Below are positions 36,301 through 47,514 of a stretch of 64,000 nucleotides of DNA, in pieces. The notes under the pieces are model-generated. The model saw only the letters and a list, made by a program, of their open reading frames with translations, did not search any database and was not told the DNA's origin. A program made the position numbers and the translations under genes. Location of the stretch: positions 434,001 through 498,000 of the forward strand of contig JAEVLN010000014.1 of NCBI GenBank assembly GCA_018350325.1, in the 5' to 3' direction. Source of the stretch: Globodera rostochiensis. Taxonomy: Eukaryota; Nematoda; Chromadorea; Rhabditida; Heteroderidae. Position 1 is the stretch's first letter. Every line of letters starts with the position of its first letter.

Positions 36301-39300
36301 TGTGCGACTCATGGCGTGGGTGTGGCTTGTCCTGGTAATGACGCACAGCCTCCTCCGGATAGTCCATCATAGTCTGTGTGTTCAAAATGTTGAATCAGTG
36401 CAACTCCCTGCCGCCCGCCGACACTCATTTCCAGAATTAATGCCTGACCCGCGCGGTCCCGGAAACTATCGAGTTCTGGCACCTAAGCTGCACGCACCTG
36501 CTTGGCCAGGTCGGTGTAGGCGAGCACGCTGGAGGCGCCCGCTCGCACGCGCACTTCGCCGCCGCCACCCGCCGAGTCTCCGCTGTCTGATGCCGAAGCG
36601 GACGCGCTGCCCTTCTCCTTCTCTGCCGCTTCCAGCGGCTGTTGGCTCAGGTTGCGCTCTTTGCGCGCAATGCGCACGCCTCCTCCAATTTTTTCGGCCG
36701 GCGCGTGCCCACCCTTCAGCTCGCTGTCCGCGTCAACTCCATTGATGTTGTTGCTCGAGTCCATCAGCGCTTAATGAAAATGTGATGCAAAATGTTGTGG
36801 TCGAATGGATTCAATTCTGATCTAAAATCACTACAAAGTTTAGAAAAGCTTAAATCCTGCAAATTGAATGATGGATTAGAAAATTGTTAATTTGTTGGAT
36901 TTTGCTGAGTTGGTATGTATTTGTTATGGAATATTATTATGCATTTTTCTTCCTTATGTGGGAATGATTCAGAGCGATCGTCTCGTCGAGTTGACAAATG
37001 AGTACGATTCCGCAAAAATTTTCAAGTAAAAAGTTGGCTAAAACTGCACTTAACTTTCATTAAGTTTTAAAGCAAATCTTTCATACTTAATTATAGGCGC
37101 CAAAACACCGAACACACGACTACGCGGCCAGTAGGTGAGGCGCCGCTCGGTCGGTCCTCCCATCGCTCCGCGCGCTCGGGCGCCCCGCTACTTGCCCGTC
37201 TTCGCGTGCTCGCTGTTGGCGGGGTGTCACATGGTCTGTAGTTTTCCCCTATTTTTAATCTCAAAGATAGCATCAAATCTACAATTTTGATGACCTCGCA
37301 TAGTGTTTTGACTTATTGTAAAAAAATGAAAAAGGTCTTTTTTTTTTGGTGTGGTTTTCGGCACTAAATTTTTGCGGTTTTCGTACTCAGAGCTCAACAA
37401 GAGGCATCGTTTGGTAGCATTTTTTCGGGTCTGAACCATTCCCACCCACTTAAGGGGTAGAACAGACATTTTTTGTTGTTTTTGAACAAATTTATGATCA
37501 ACAAAATCAGCACTAAGGGTGAAAAGGGAGCGAATAAACAATTTATCCACCAAAACGACTGTTGGAGGGGGAGAGCAAAAGAGGATGGAGGAAATAGAGA
37601 ATATAAACGCTTGCCCCATCCATTCACACAGCAAAGCACCCTTTTAACGAAAGGGGCAGGAACGATGGATGATGTGGTTCACCCTCCTCCCACCGATAGT
37701 TTGTTGCCTTTTTACGATCGAATGTGGAAAAAAAGAGCCCAGCCCAAATGCTATCTCAAATTATGGGGAGAACGTGGAAGAAAGTGCATCATATGGTCCC
37801 GACTCACAAATACCCAATCTGTTGGATTTCTTAGACGGAACATAGAAAAATGAAATTAATGAAACTGTTTATATACCCAAATATGTACTCATTAGAACAC
37901 AAAAAATGTTAATTCGAAAACAAAAACATATTTTTTGAAAAACATTATAGGTAGACGGCTTTTTCGTTACAAAAATCAATGAAATGTCAACCCAATATTC
38001 AAATGGGTAGAGCGACTTGATATTTGTTTGTTTCGCCCTGTGCCGTTAAATAACGAAAATGACACGCGTCACGCGCAATTTCGACGAACATCTGCCTTTG
38101 TTTACTAATAGCAATGACTGGTGGGGGGGGGGGAGGCTGTGGGCCAACCGGTCCCCAATGGTGAAGGCCATTTTGGATAGAAAGAAAAAAGAGGAGAAAC
38201 TGGTGAATGAAAAGAGATGAAGAAAATAAAAGAGAGATGTTGTAAAGAATGAAAGTTGGAGAGAAAAAATATTGTTGAATGAATTTAGCAGAGAAAAAGG
38301 CATTTTTAAGAAAATGCATACAGTATGTTTTTTACCGGTGCGGGCCAAGGGCAAAATTCTTGTTGAATTAGAAATGAATATGGCCAATAAATTAAGCAGA
38401 AAATAACGTTTAAATCGGTTTATTTAACCGGTTTGGAATGTAAAAAATTCAAAAAGCTACATATATACGGGCCATGGGTTTTACATTGTTTTGTCCTTTT
38501 TCATGTTTATGACCTGCTTTTTGTTGTTTTATTTTCTGATTTCTATGGACTTTTAAATGCCTTGTGATCAATCAGTTAGGGTGTACTCTCAAAAATTTGT
38601 TAAGAAAATTTATCCAAAAATTTTCTTGTTTACATTTGACCATTGGTCATTCATTTCCTTAACGAACCATCGATTTTTTGTCGCATAGTTGGCCGAGTGG
38701 TTAAGGCGTTGGACTTAAGATCCAAAGGGTTTATCCCGCGGGGGTTCGAATCCCTCACTGTGCGTATAACAAACATACTTTGTTTTTTTTCCTCATATTT
38801 TAAAAATAAAATTCAGTCCGTTGTGCGTTCCAATGTATGCGCCAAAATTGCCACTTTCATTGTTCGTCGTCAACGCTCCGGTGAAACAGTTTTTGCGAGC
38901 CGTCCGTACCTTTTGCAATTGCTCTCTTGCCTGCTCCGCTTTCATTCTATGGAAGTGGGCGACCAGATAGCCACCTCCAGGTCGTAAAAAACCAAATTTT
39001 TTCTTGGCTACCGGTCCGAAGCCCCTCAAGATGCCGATTCAATCCAGTACTAAAGCTAGATTGAGCCTATAGGCTTAAGCTCAGGCTTAGGCCTAGACCT
39101 AAGCAAGCCTTAGCTGAGGCCTAGCATAAGACGTGGAGGTGATTCAGCAAGTATTGGCTGTGGGGGGATTCGAGACAACTTTTTGCTGTAGGGGGATTTT
39201 GCCGGAGGGGGGGGGGGGGCTTCGACCGGAAGCGGTTTACTTACATTTGTCTACTAAAATCTTTGTATGTTTTAATTGTATTGTCCTATTTCAGTGCCGA

Positions 39301-42300
39301 ATGTGTTGACTTGTTTCTGCAATTTTTGCTTGACCAGCGAAGTCGCCAACAGAATGTCAAACTCGCGCACCATTGGACCGAATTTATCTTTCATTGTGTA
39401 CAAACTTCACACAAAATGCGCTATCAACTTGGACAGGAAGCGATCATAACCGTTTTGCGATACGACGAGGTACGGAAAAATGCATTAATAATAGATGGGC
39501 AATCTTTGAAGTCCTCCAAATGTCATTTAACAACAACAAAAAAAAATGACTAAATTGCGTGTAGACAGACGTCAGTTTGTTCAATAACTATCAAGCCATT
39601 CGAAAATATAGGGGGAACGGTTGGTGGGGGAACGAATCGATGGCCGTTCCAAATAATTCCTTATTTCTTCAAGACAACCCTCAATGATGTGCATTGTCGT
39701 TTCCTCTGCTGCTTTTTGAAGGTGAACTTTAAAAGATTTAAGAAAAAAAAATAGTTGTTGTTCAATTAGGATGTCCATGGACGGGCATGGCTTCGTGAAA
39801 GTGGTGGATTGGACAGAATTTTGTGGAGGCTGGCCACTCCGGATCAATGCGGCGAAGATTTGGACCTTTTGCGTTTACAACAAATTGTTGTGGCTGATCT
39901 AGGATCAGTTTTGCACGATCACGCATTGTTGTTGACAATAAATGTTGGGAAATTTTATTAATTTTAATTTTCTACGTAATTTCAGCACCCGAACTTCTTG
40001 CCGACCGCCATTGCACAAATCAACCGGTTTCTGGAAGAAAATTCGGAAAAATGTAAAATTGTTTCGGATCGGCACGCGTTGAATGTCGTCACCGTTATTC
40101 CGCCAATGTCAGAGGATTTTTGTGAGGTGGAAATTGTTGAAAAATCCGTCAGTCGAAAACGGAAAAACGACGAGGTCACCGATTTTGATTTGGTATTGGA
40201 TTTAAAATGTTATTTTTTTTAATATTTTTGCTAATAGTAAAATACAATTTATCTGATCTGATCTGGCACGAACTTGATCGAAACAAAATGACCAGAAATT
40301 GAAACCACTTTTTGAATTGTATTTCCGACACTTGCCCTTTTAAGCCTCTCTGCAAGGACTTTAACACTTTTTGCTGGCCGCCCTTACAGTCTCCAGCCGC
40401 CTCGCCCCCATCAGCTAGGTTATTTTTAAAAAAATTTTATATAAAATTTTTTAAATTAATTTTTTCAAGACGTTTCGCGTGGTCCCCCTCAATGTCGCCC
40501 TCCACTTCGTCAGCAGCATATGACCAATATATGAGCAGTCCGTCCGCCTCTCCCCCATCGGACAATGCCCAATTTCAAGTATGTTTGTTCCGGACATTTT
40601 TTGGCATTCGGTTATATCCTTTGTGTCAGGGACGTAACCAGGGGACCTCGAAATGAAATTTGAGAAAAAAACCATAAGGGGGACGACTCTATTGTTATGC
40701 AAAATTACTTATTTTGGACCAATTTTTCTTTAAAAAAATTTGCCGGTGACATCTCTTCTAAAATGCAATACATCCCTTCCCCCCCCCCCCCCCCCCTCCC
40801 TATTTGTGGTTACCTTTGCCCTAGCGTGTACCATAATTATTCCCCCGTTAACAATGTTTATTTTAACTAACGTCTTTTAAGTTGGACGACTATTTGAAGG
40901 AAGGTTTAAAAACGGGAATGTCCCCGCCACTGCATTTGCTGGAAAGCCTCAAAACCAGAGTGATGTCACCGCCGTTGCACGAAGATTTGGTCCCCGAAGA
41001 AATGGAGGCCGATGGTTGGCAAATTAATAGCAGTATAAATAAAAATGACACAAAAAATTAACCATTTTCTTTCTCTATCCGAAAAAAAAGAAATTATTTT
41101 TTCCCTTTTTTTTTGAAAGAAGCGAAAATCTATCAGTTTTGGAGTTATGAATCACGCTATTTAAAGCGTGTAGCAGCTTTTTTTTAGAAAATCACTGAAA
41201 ATTTTTACCCAAATTTTAAGATTCGTCATTGTTTTTAGAGAACAAGACCATCGACGATGAGGCCGAAATTGATGCGGGAGAGGAGGGGACTGACGCCGCT
41301 GGTGGGCCATCATCGACGGATGGAAAAGCGATGGTACGCAAAAAAATGAAAAAAATGCGTGGAAAAATTGTGGACGGATTCCTTACACTGATCAGCACTT
41401 TTTCGCACTCGGATGAGCGACAAAGCATTGTGTTGCTCAGTGAAAAGGTGGGAATTTGGGGGTGTACATTTTTGGGGTAGATTATTCCTATTAGTCTCTT
41501 TAATGAGTCCATTTTTTTTTGTGGGGGTCATTAAACTTCTAGACCATAAACAGTTCTACAACTGTTTTGTGGGCTACGAGTGTTTCTTCTTTTTTGGAAG
41601 ATTTTCACGCATTGCTGCTATCCGAAAACCCTATGAAAATCTGTAAAAATAATCCCGAGGTTTTTTTTGGAAATGCGATCCGAAAAAATGAGGAGAAAAT
41701 CGATCGATCCCGACGAACTGGAATATGTTAATATTTGTGAAATATTGGACTTCCCTTTAAAGGTCATGCGAGCGCTGGTGCGTCATGTCAGCGAAGCGCC
41801 CGCGATGGACCATCGACTGGGCCGCGCGTTGCGCCGACTGGCTCGGCATCAAATGGGCTTACAGGTGGTGCCATGGCATGTCCATAAAATATTATTTGAA
41901 CATTTTTTACATTAAAAAAATTGCAAAAAAAAAAAAATAGAAAATGCTCGAAATGGACTTTTGCCAAATGATCATCAAACATCTGTTCCGTCGCCCATGT
42001 CTGCTAACCAGGTAGAAGGGTTGTGAAGTAATACGTTGGAGAGCTTTTCGCAATTTTATACATTTTAAAACTTTATTTGACTGGGATTTTTCTCAGTCCC
42101 GGTTTTTTCAAAATTACCGTCCCGACCTACTCTATTTTAAACCCCTAACCCATTCTATGAATTTTTTTTTCTTAGAATAATAATTTTTGGTCAAATTGAC
42201 AGATTCGCAAAGCCCTGCATTCGCTGCGCCTACCGGCGCGACTTTGGCATCTTTCTGCTCGGTGACCACGCGATCCTAGCCGATTCTTCGATGGGTGAGC

Positions 42301-44143
42301 ACATTCTGCTACGCGTGCGCATGAATGACGCTTCAGGCGCTGAAACGGGTCGCGTGCGTGCGTTGGCTGCTGCTCTGGTACAAAAAATTATTTTGATTTT
42401 TTAAGCGTTAAAGTGCCAAATATTAACACAGGTTCTGCTTCGGAAGGACGAACATCGCACGCGTTTCCACCACAATTTTCAACCGATCGATGCACTGCTT
42501 GACGCCGTTGCCCGCCTCGTCAAGGAGATGATGTGCAGCAGTGACCAAAGACAGCTAGACGAGCACACCGAAGAGGCAAGCAAATCCATGGACATAAAGG
42601 GTTGTTTACTTTTTTTTGTGTCGATTCAGAATTGTGATTCTCGTTAAGAAAGGTGATCAGAAATAGCTATTACTTAACACGGTGTGATTATGCTTTTCGA
42701 TTTTTGTGGATTATTGGTCGTCAAGGGGTGCAGAAAGAAAATTGATTTAAAACAAAAACTTCTTCAAATAGGGTCAACTCTGCTGCGACGTGTTGTCAGC
42801 TCTCTCTTCAATGCTTCAGTGTCATCAGCAAATTTTTGAGTCGGTTGGCAACGGCAGACAATTATTTGGGCCCAAAGGGAAAAGCATTCAACCGGCGGAA
42901 TCGGTTGGATCGACGCATTGTGTTCTTGAAGCAAAAAATGGTTGTTGTTTTTTTTTTGCAAAAATTTGTTATAACATTATAGCCGTCGCCATGTCTGATG
43001 ATGAAACACTGAAATTTCTGGACAAAAACGGATTATCACTCGTTGCGGAAGTGCCTAAACGCGAGCTGTGCACCTACAACGAATATTTTATGGTGAATAG
43101 TTAGAGAATGGGTTTTGAAAAACCCCGGATCAGAGAATATTGGAAATGACCAGGATCAAGATTTGCCATGAAAATTGGCCCTCGGACTCCGGTCCTGTCC
43201 GATCTCTAGTGAATAGTAGAAACAAATCCAATAGTTTAAGTTGTAATTTATGCAAAAAATTCGAATTATTTTCCTTCCGCAAGGGCATGTTTGGCAGTGA
43301 ATTTTTGGAACGACTGACCGGGCGTAACCAATTTGTTTTTGACGCGGATGCTGAATGTTCTAGTCAAGAAGATTTTGTCAAATTTTTGGTTCGTTATTTG
43401 AAATAATATTTATTTATTTTTTTATTGTCATTTTTTCAGCATTTCTCCATCGGTTGTGGCCTACAAAGTGAATGCGTGCAGGTGGCAAGTGCTGAGTGTT
43501 GTGTGGCGTTACTTCGTGTAAATTGTTATAATTTCTGTATTATATAAAATGTGAAGGGTTTCATCAACAAAGCCAAAATTTATACTCATTCATTTCGCCT
43601 TTTTTGTGTACCTCCTAAAAATTGGGCAAATTCAATTTTTTCTGTTCAGTTAGCAGACAAATATTTGTGCACCCGGCTGTTGGACCATCTTCTGCAGAGT
43701 GACAAAGCAAGTCGCTTCATCACTGGGCACACATTGCGCCTGTTTTTGCCGCTTGTGCTCACGGTGCCGACTGTTGGCGACGGAGGCGGATTGACAGTAA
43801 GCACAAGGGGGGCCCGGGGGGGGGGGAACTTGGCAATTTTTTATGCCAAATACGCGCTCTTCTTTGTTCATAGTGTGTGTGCGCGCTTGTTCTGTTGCGC
43901 TACTGCACGGACGCGCAGGCGCTGGACGTGCTGCAACTGCTTGGCGTTCGCGACGCGTCCCAGCACCAATACAGAATGGCGGCGACGACACCACTGCCAG
44001 CACTGTCACTGGTGGACGCGCTGTGCAACGCGCTCGGCACTTTTGTGCGTCCGTTTGCCGCACTGACGCCACAACGCGGAAAGAAGGGCGGCTTAATGCG
44101 CGATCCTCTGTTGGATCCATCCGCCTACTGGGACTTTCGCTGA
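33326..44143 (+). CDS. Large armadillo-repeat protein with BTB-like C-terminal region (ARMC5-like)
   Basis: More than 20 exons. Clean 5' exons: 33326-33478, 34002-34217, 34677-34791, 35054-35227, 35472-35544, 39295-39469, 39770-39943, 39986-40192, 40390-40418, 40470-40578, 40882-41014, 41239-41447. Later exons are placed approximately at 41600-41865, 41941-42010, 42200-42380, 42430-42575, 42772-42900, 42985-43095, 43280-43390, 43440-43520, 43650-43797 and 43875-44143. The start reads [14 protein letters not shown]. Helical repeat segments follow ([34 protein letters not shown]), with an acidic/Ser-Pro linker in the middle. Near the end a region like a BTB fold appears ([32 protein letters not shown]). 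The stop follows SAYWDFR. ARM repeats followed by BTB is the layout of ARMC5, a CUL3 substrate adaptor acting on RNA polymerase II subunits; the orthology is inference. One 3.8-kb intron contains DAP1 and a tRNA. Confidence 0.55.
36230..36764 (-). CDS. DAP1: Death-associated protein 1 (DAP1) homologue, nested in an intron
   Basis: DAP1 is a small, disordered, proline-rich regulator of autophagy and a ribosome-hibernation factor in animals. Two exons join exactly: 36498-36764 (ATG at 36764) and 36230-36373 (TGA at 36230), giving 136 residues. The conserved N-terminal signature [18 protein letters not shown] matches the family, as does the C-terminal [13 protein letters not shown] with a following basic/Gln-rich end. 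A nematode-specific acidic/Ser-rich insert sits between them. The donor is CAG|GTGCGT and the acceptor ACACAG. The gene lies antisense within the large intron of the ARM/BTB gene (35545-39294). A GC-rich patch at ~37110-37230 upstream may be its promoter. Confidence 0.88.
37110..37235 (-). promoter_or_regulatory. GC-rich patch upstream of DAP1
   Basis: This isolated CG-dinucleotide-rich stretch of about 120 bp lies in an AT-rich intron, ~350 bp upstream of the DAP1 start codon on the same (minus) strand. It might be a promoter or 5' UTR. This is inference from position and composition only. Confidence 0.3.
38682..38765 (+). tRNA. tRNA-Leu (anticodon TAA)
   Basis: A type II tRNA. Acceptor strands CGCATAG and CTGTGCG pair. 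The D arm is TTGGCCGAGTGGTTAAGGCG. The anticodon stem TTGGA/TCCAA holds the loop CTTAAGA (anticodon TAA). A long variable arm lies at ~38726-38742, and the T arm is GGGTTCGAATCCC. It lies in the same ARM/BTB intron as DAP1, on the sense strand. The 3' end is placed to within one or two bases. Confidence 0.94.
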
Positions 44144-44758
44144 TGTTTGTGAAAAGTGAAGAGAATTGGCCAACTTTAAATTAAACCCACGGATTTTGTA
44201 AAAATAAATAAAAAAATCAAAACATAAAATTTGAACATCCATGGCCTTTTAAGTGTCCAGAGTATAGACTTATGAATTGTTTTAGTTAAGATTCGTGTAC
44301 ACTTATTGTATGTGGTTCTATAACCCAATTTTAAATCAAGATTCAAATATTCCCAAAATTCGATTGCTCCTTTTGGTGAAGGAGATAAGCGTCTCCGATT
44401 CCTATCAAATCATATACCAAGTGACTCCACTCTAAGCCTAACACACGAATCTAATGTGTGGAAGCAACTATGAAACAAGTTATGGGCCCTCATAGTCAAT
44501 TGGCCAAACATAGGGGCGACCCTTTTAGTCAAAATTTGTAGGACTTTTTATTCCAAAAAAGGGCGCTATGCCAGAGAGTGACTGTTTCCGAAAACTTCCA
44601 CCAAAACGAGTATTTTGGGTCGTTTTTTGGGCCGAAGTCCACCAAGTCCAAAAAAGAAAATGTTTTTTAAAGCAGTTTTTAACTGAAGATAATACACAAT
44701 TTGTATGCGATTGAACACCTAATCAATGAATGTAAGGCTTGCGCCATTCTCATTTCCC
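44144..44758. other. Short intergenic region between convergent genes
   Basis: This holds the 3' ends of the ARM/BTB gene (plus) and NDUFA13 (minus). An AATAAA-like signal lies at ~44204-44210 downstream of the plus-strand stop. No additional gene was seen. Confidence 0.6.
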
Positions 44759-45913
44759 TTAGTTCCATCTGCGAGGCCATGCCGTGATGAGACGCCAATA
44801 ATAGTTGTATGGTTGGTCTTTTTCCTTCAAATGAGCGTTGATCTCCTGAAAAGATGGAATCTCGACTTGTTAAGCAGATTGAAATGCTAAATGAATAAGA
44901 TAATTCCTATTAAAAAATAATGATACAAGTGGCAACGGCTCAATCCAATTGTCGCCCAGCGTGAAGTAGATGGGCTCGCCGTACCACGTGCCGGTCTTCC
45001 AGCCCGGCTCGTCCTTCATCACTTCTTCCTCCAGCTCACGATTGCGCTTCATGATGCGCAACACCCTAAAGGAACACAAAATCATACATGTACACATGTA
45101 CAATACGACGGCTATGTCCAGTCTCGGACGCCAAAACGGGGACAAATCTTAACAAACACTTTTCTCACCGTAGAAAGCCAACACAATAAATCCAAAAAAA
45201 CAACTACTTTACGCAAACAATCAAACTCAGAATGTCCTCAATAGTAAGAAAGGATCCAATCCCTCTCACTTACTGTCTGTCACGCTCCGCCATCATAAAA
45301 GGCTCCAAAGCATTTGATATGTCGTGGTCCTCAAAATACTGGGTCCTTAAAATGGGAATTCGTTTTTACTGATTCCAAAAGTTTTAAAAAAAAATCTTAA
45401 ATGACAGGATTCTCGGTCTAGTATCAAATCTGATAACCGTTTCTATCCTATTTCAAAGCCAAACTCGACATTTAGTCTAAAAATTGCTAAATTTAGTGAG
45501 TTTTTCTAAGTTGTCCATCCCTTTCTTCGTTAGATAGGGTTCGGAACGGGCGCCCAACTGGATTCGCCCGGAAAAACAGCCGCCCGGCTCTTTTTGGATT
45601 TGCCGAAAAAAGTAAGACCGGGTCCAACTCGGAGTTCCGAACCCTATTCCCTGGCTTATGACCCGGTTCCCCTACAAACTTGATGCTCAGTGGCGTGTGC
45701 CGAAAATTATGAAAGTAGCCGTAGAATGTCGGAAGGATACAGCTGAACAACATTGTGCGACCGGCTATTTGGGGAAAAATAATTTAAAACCAGTCATTTG
45801 GTTAGAAGAATGAACAACTCACGAGTCCAAAAGATTTTCGGATAAGTTCGGCTCCAATTGAACTTCGGATAACCGCCTTCTGGCGGCAAATCTTGACGGA
45901 ATTTTTCGCTCAT
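44759..45913 (-). CDS. NDUFA13: NADH:ubiquinone oxidoreductase subunit A13 (GRIM-19 homologue)
   Basis: This is an accessory subunit of mitochondrial complex I. Five exons join in phase: 45823-45913, 45676-45764, 45274-45338, 44927-45065 and 44759-44845; 156 residues. The start MSEKFRQDLPPEGGYPKFNW matches the family's D-x-P-P-x-GGY opening. A single membrane span lies in exon 2 (MLFSCILPTFYGYF). The charged helix ending RELEEEVMKDEPGWKTG matches the conserved NLEEEAIIMKDVPDWKVG-type motif of animal GRIM-19. The C-terminus is WRLITAWPRRWN. All introns are GT-AG. The length is slightly greater than in mammals. Confidence 0.94.
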
Positions 45914-47514
45914 TCCCAATGTTCAGTGCAAAAGTTAATAAAAGACAATGCCTTAACATCGTTTTTGTTGGAAAGATTTCAATTCGGTTCAATCTTCTAA
46001 TTGGGGCCAGTAAACGGCGTTTCAAAAACTGCACAGAAAAGATGAAGCTGCGCAATCATGATCGGATCAGTTTGCCGATCGTTTTGCGCCTAAAAGATTG
46101 AAACATAACTTTTTTGGTTATTTGACCAATCAAACAATCTTGGTACCATTAGAAAGCACTATGTCTGTAGAAACTATAATAGAAATAGCTAGTCAACTTG
46201 ATCAAAGGTTCAACAAACGGAGAGCTTCTGAATGGTTCAGTCAACTTGATCAAAAGTTCAACAAACGGAGAGCTTCTGAATGGTTCGTAATGACTAAGTT
46301 TGGACAAAACGATCGGCGCCTGACCGGGGATCCATGCGCAATCATGTTGCTGAAATCAAATGGTGTTCGAATTCAAAATAACGCAAAAATTTTGGCATTT
46401 GTTTTTCTGCTCTTCCATCACACTCTTCTCTCCGTCTGCGCTCATTATTATGTTCTATGGAATTTGAGTCACTCTTTTTCAATGTTTCTTCTCTTTTGGC
46501 ATTGCTTCTCTTACTCCAACACAAAAAGCACATATTTGTGCTTCTGACTGTTTTAGCGATGTGTACAACACTATTTCGGCATTTTCTTTTCTTTTCCCAT
46601 TTAAAAGCGGTGTTAGGCTTTTGGTGGCACTCCATCAGATGCGTGCGTATTCAACGAAGCAACGCGGTCGGGGAGGGAACGTTGGAGTCCTTCTCCATCC
46701 CCCCCCCCCTCCTTTCCTCCTCCCCCCCCCCCCCACCACCAACGAACCAACCCACAACCATCCGTCCCTCCCCGCCACCATCGTTTTGCTTTTACCCTCG
46801 TCTTCGCCTCCTCCTCCTCCTCCTCCTTTCTTCTTCTTCTGCTGGTGGTGGTGGTGGGACTGGCTCTACTGCTCTGCTCTGTCCATCCCCTCAGCCCCCC
46901 CCCCTCTTCGTTTACCCCCTCCCTCCTCTCCCCCAACCATCCATCCACCACCGCGCTCATCCGCGCTCTTCTACTACACCTCCATCCCCTTGCCTGTGCA
47001 TCTGCTGCTGTTGCAAGGATTTTTCATCGTACAATTTTCGGAGCTCCCCCAATATGTGCTATATGGCGTACGTTGTTTGGGGGTTGATGTGCTGTCTGTG
47101 GGTGTAGAAAGAGGAGGTGAAAATGATGGACGAGATGATTCATGCGATAAATCGATTAGTTTTTGACGCAAAATTCCAGAAAATTTTGATTAATCCGAGA
47201 CGAAATTTTCGACTAGCTGCGCAGCTCTGAATGAATTGTTTCCATCATTTTTCACCAAAACAAATCCCCCTTTACGCGACTGCCTTTTCTCGCCCCCGAC
47301 CCCTACCAACCCCTTTCTTTCCTCCACATTTTTCGCTTTTTTCCAAGACCATACAAATATGTACATATATGTTTCACCTAAAAAATTTGTCTTCTATAAG
47401 GAATGTAAAAATATTTTTATTCGCGTACCTTACCCTAACTTCATTTAGGCCCACAAAAATTCTTTAACTTTTTGGTTGACCAAAGAAATAAATAAATTGA
47501 GCAAAACAAAGTGT
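45914..47514. other. Intergenic region upstream of polybromo gene A
   Basis: This contains the 48-bp tandem at 46191 and a strongly pyrimidine-rich zone (~46680-46990, C runs and CTC/CCA repeats) that opens long artefactual frames. It is likely 5' flank and UTR of polybromo gene A on the plus strand and of NDUFA13 on the minus strand. No specific promoter element was identified. Confidence 0.5.
46191..46286. repeat. 48-bp direct tandem duplication
   Basis: The unit begins AGTCAACTTGATCAAA and is present twice in a row with a single G/A difference. The length is a multiple of three and it lies in an open frame, but nothing else supports that frame as coding. Confidence 0.93.

Noticed and set aside
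36053..36745. Plus-strand frame of 230 codons
   Set aside because: It is antisense to the DAP1 exons; the minus-strand DAP1 protein matches its family and explains the GC-rich open frame.
43650..44184. Frames on both strands overlapping the last ARM/BTB exons
   Set aside because: Shadows of the real plus-strand exons ending at 44143, where sequence is locally GC-rich.
46098..46547. 149-codon plus-strand open frame with an internal repeat
   Set aside because: AT-rich, no homology, no splice or start context, and the second half translates as a random hydrophobic stretch.
46457..47166. Overlapping plus-strand frames of 216 and 201 codons and a minus-strand frame
   Set aside because: They arise from C- and CTC-rich low-complexity DNA; no domain, no splice support, and both strands are open at once.
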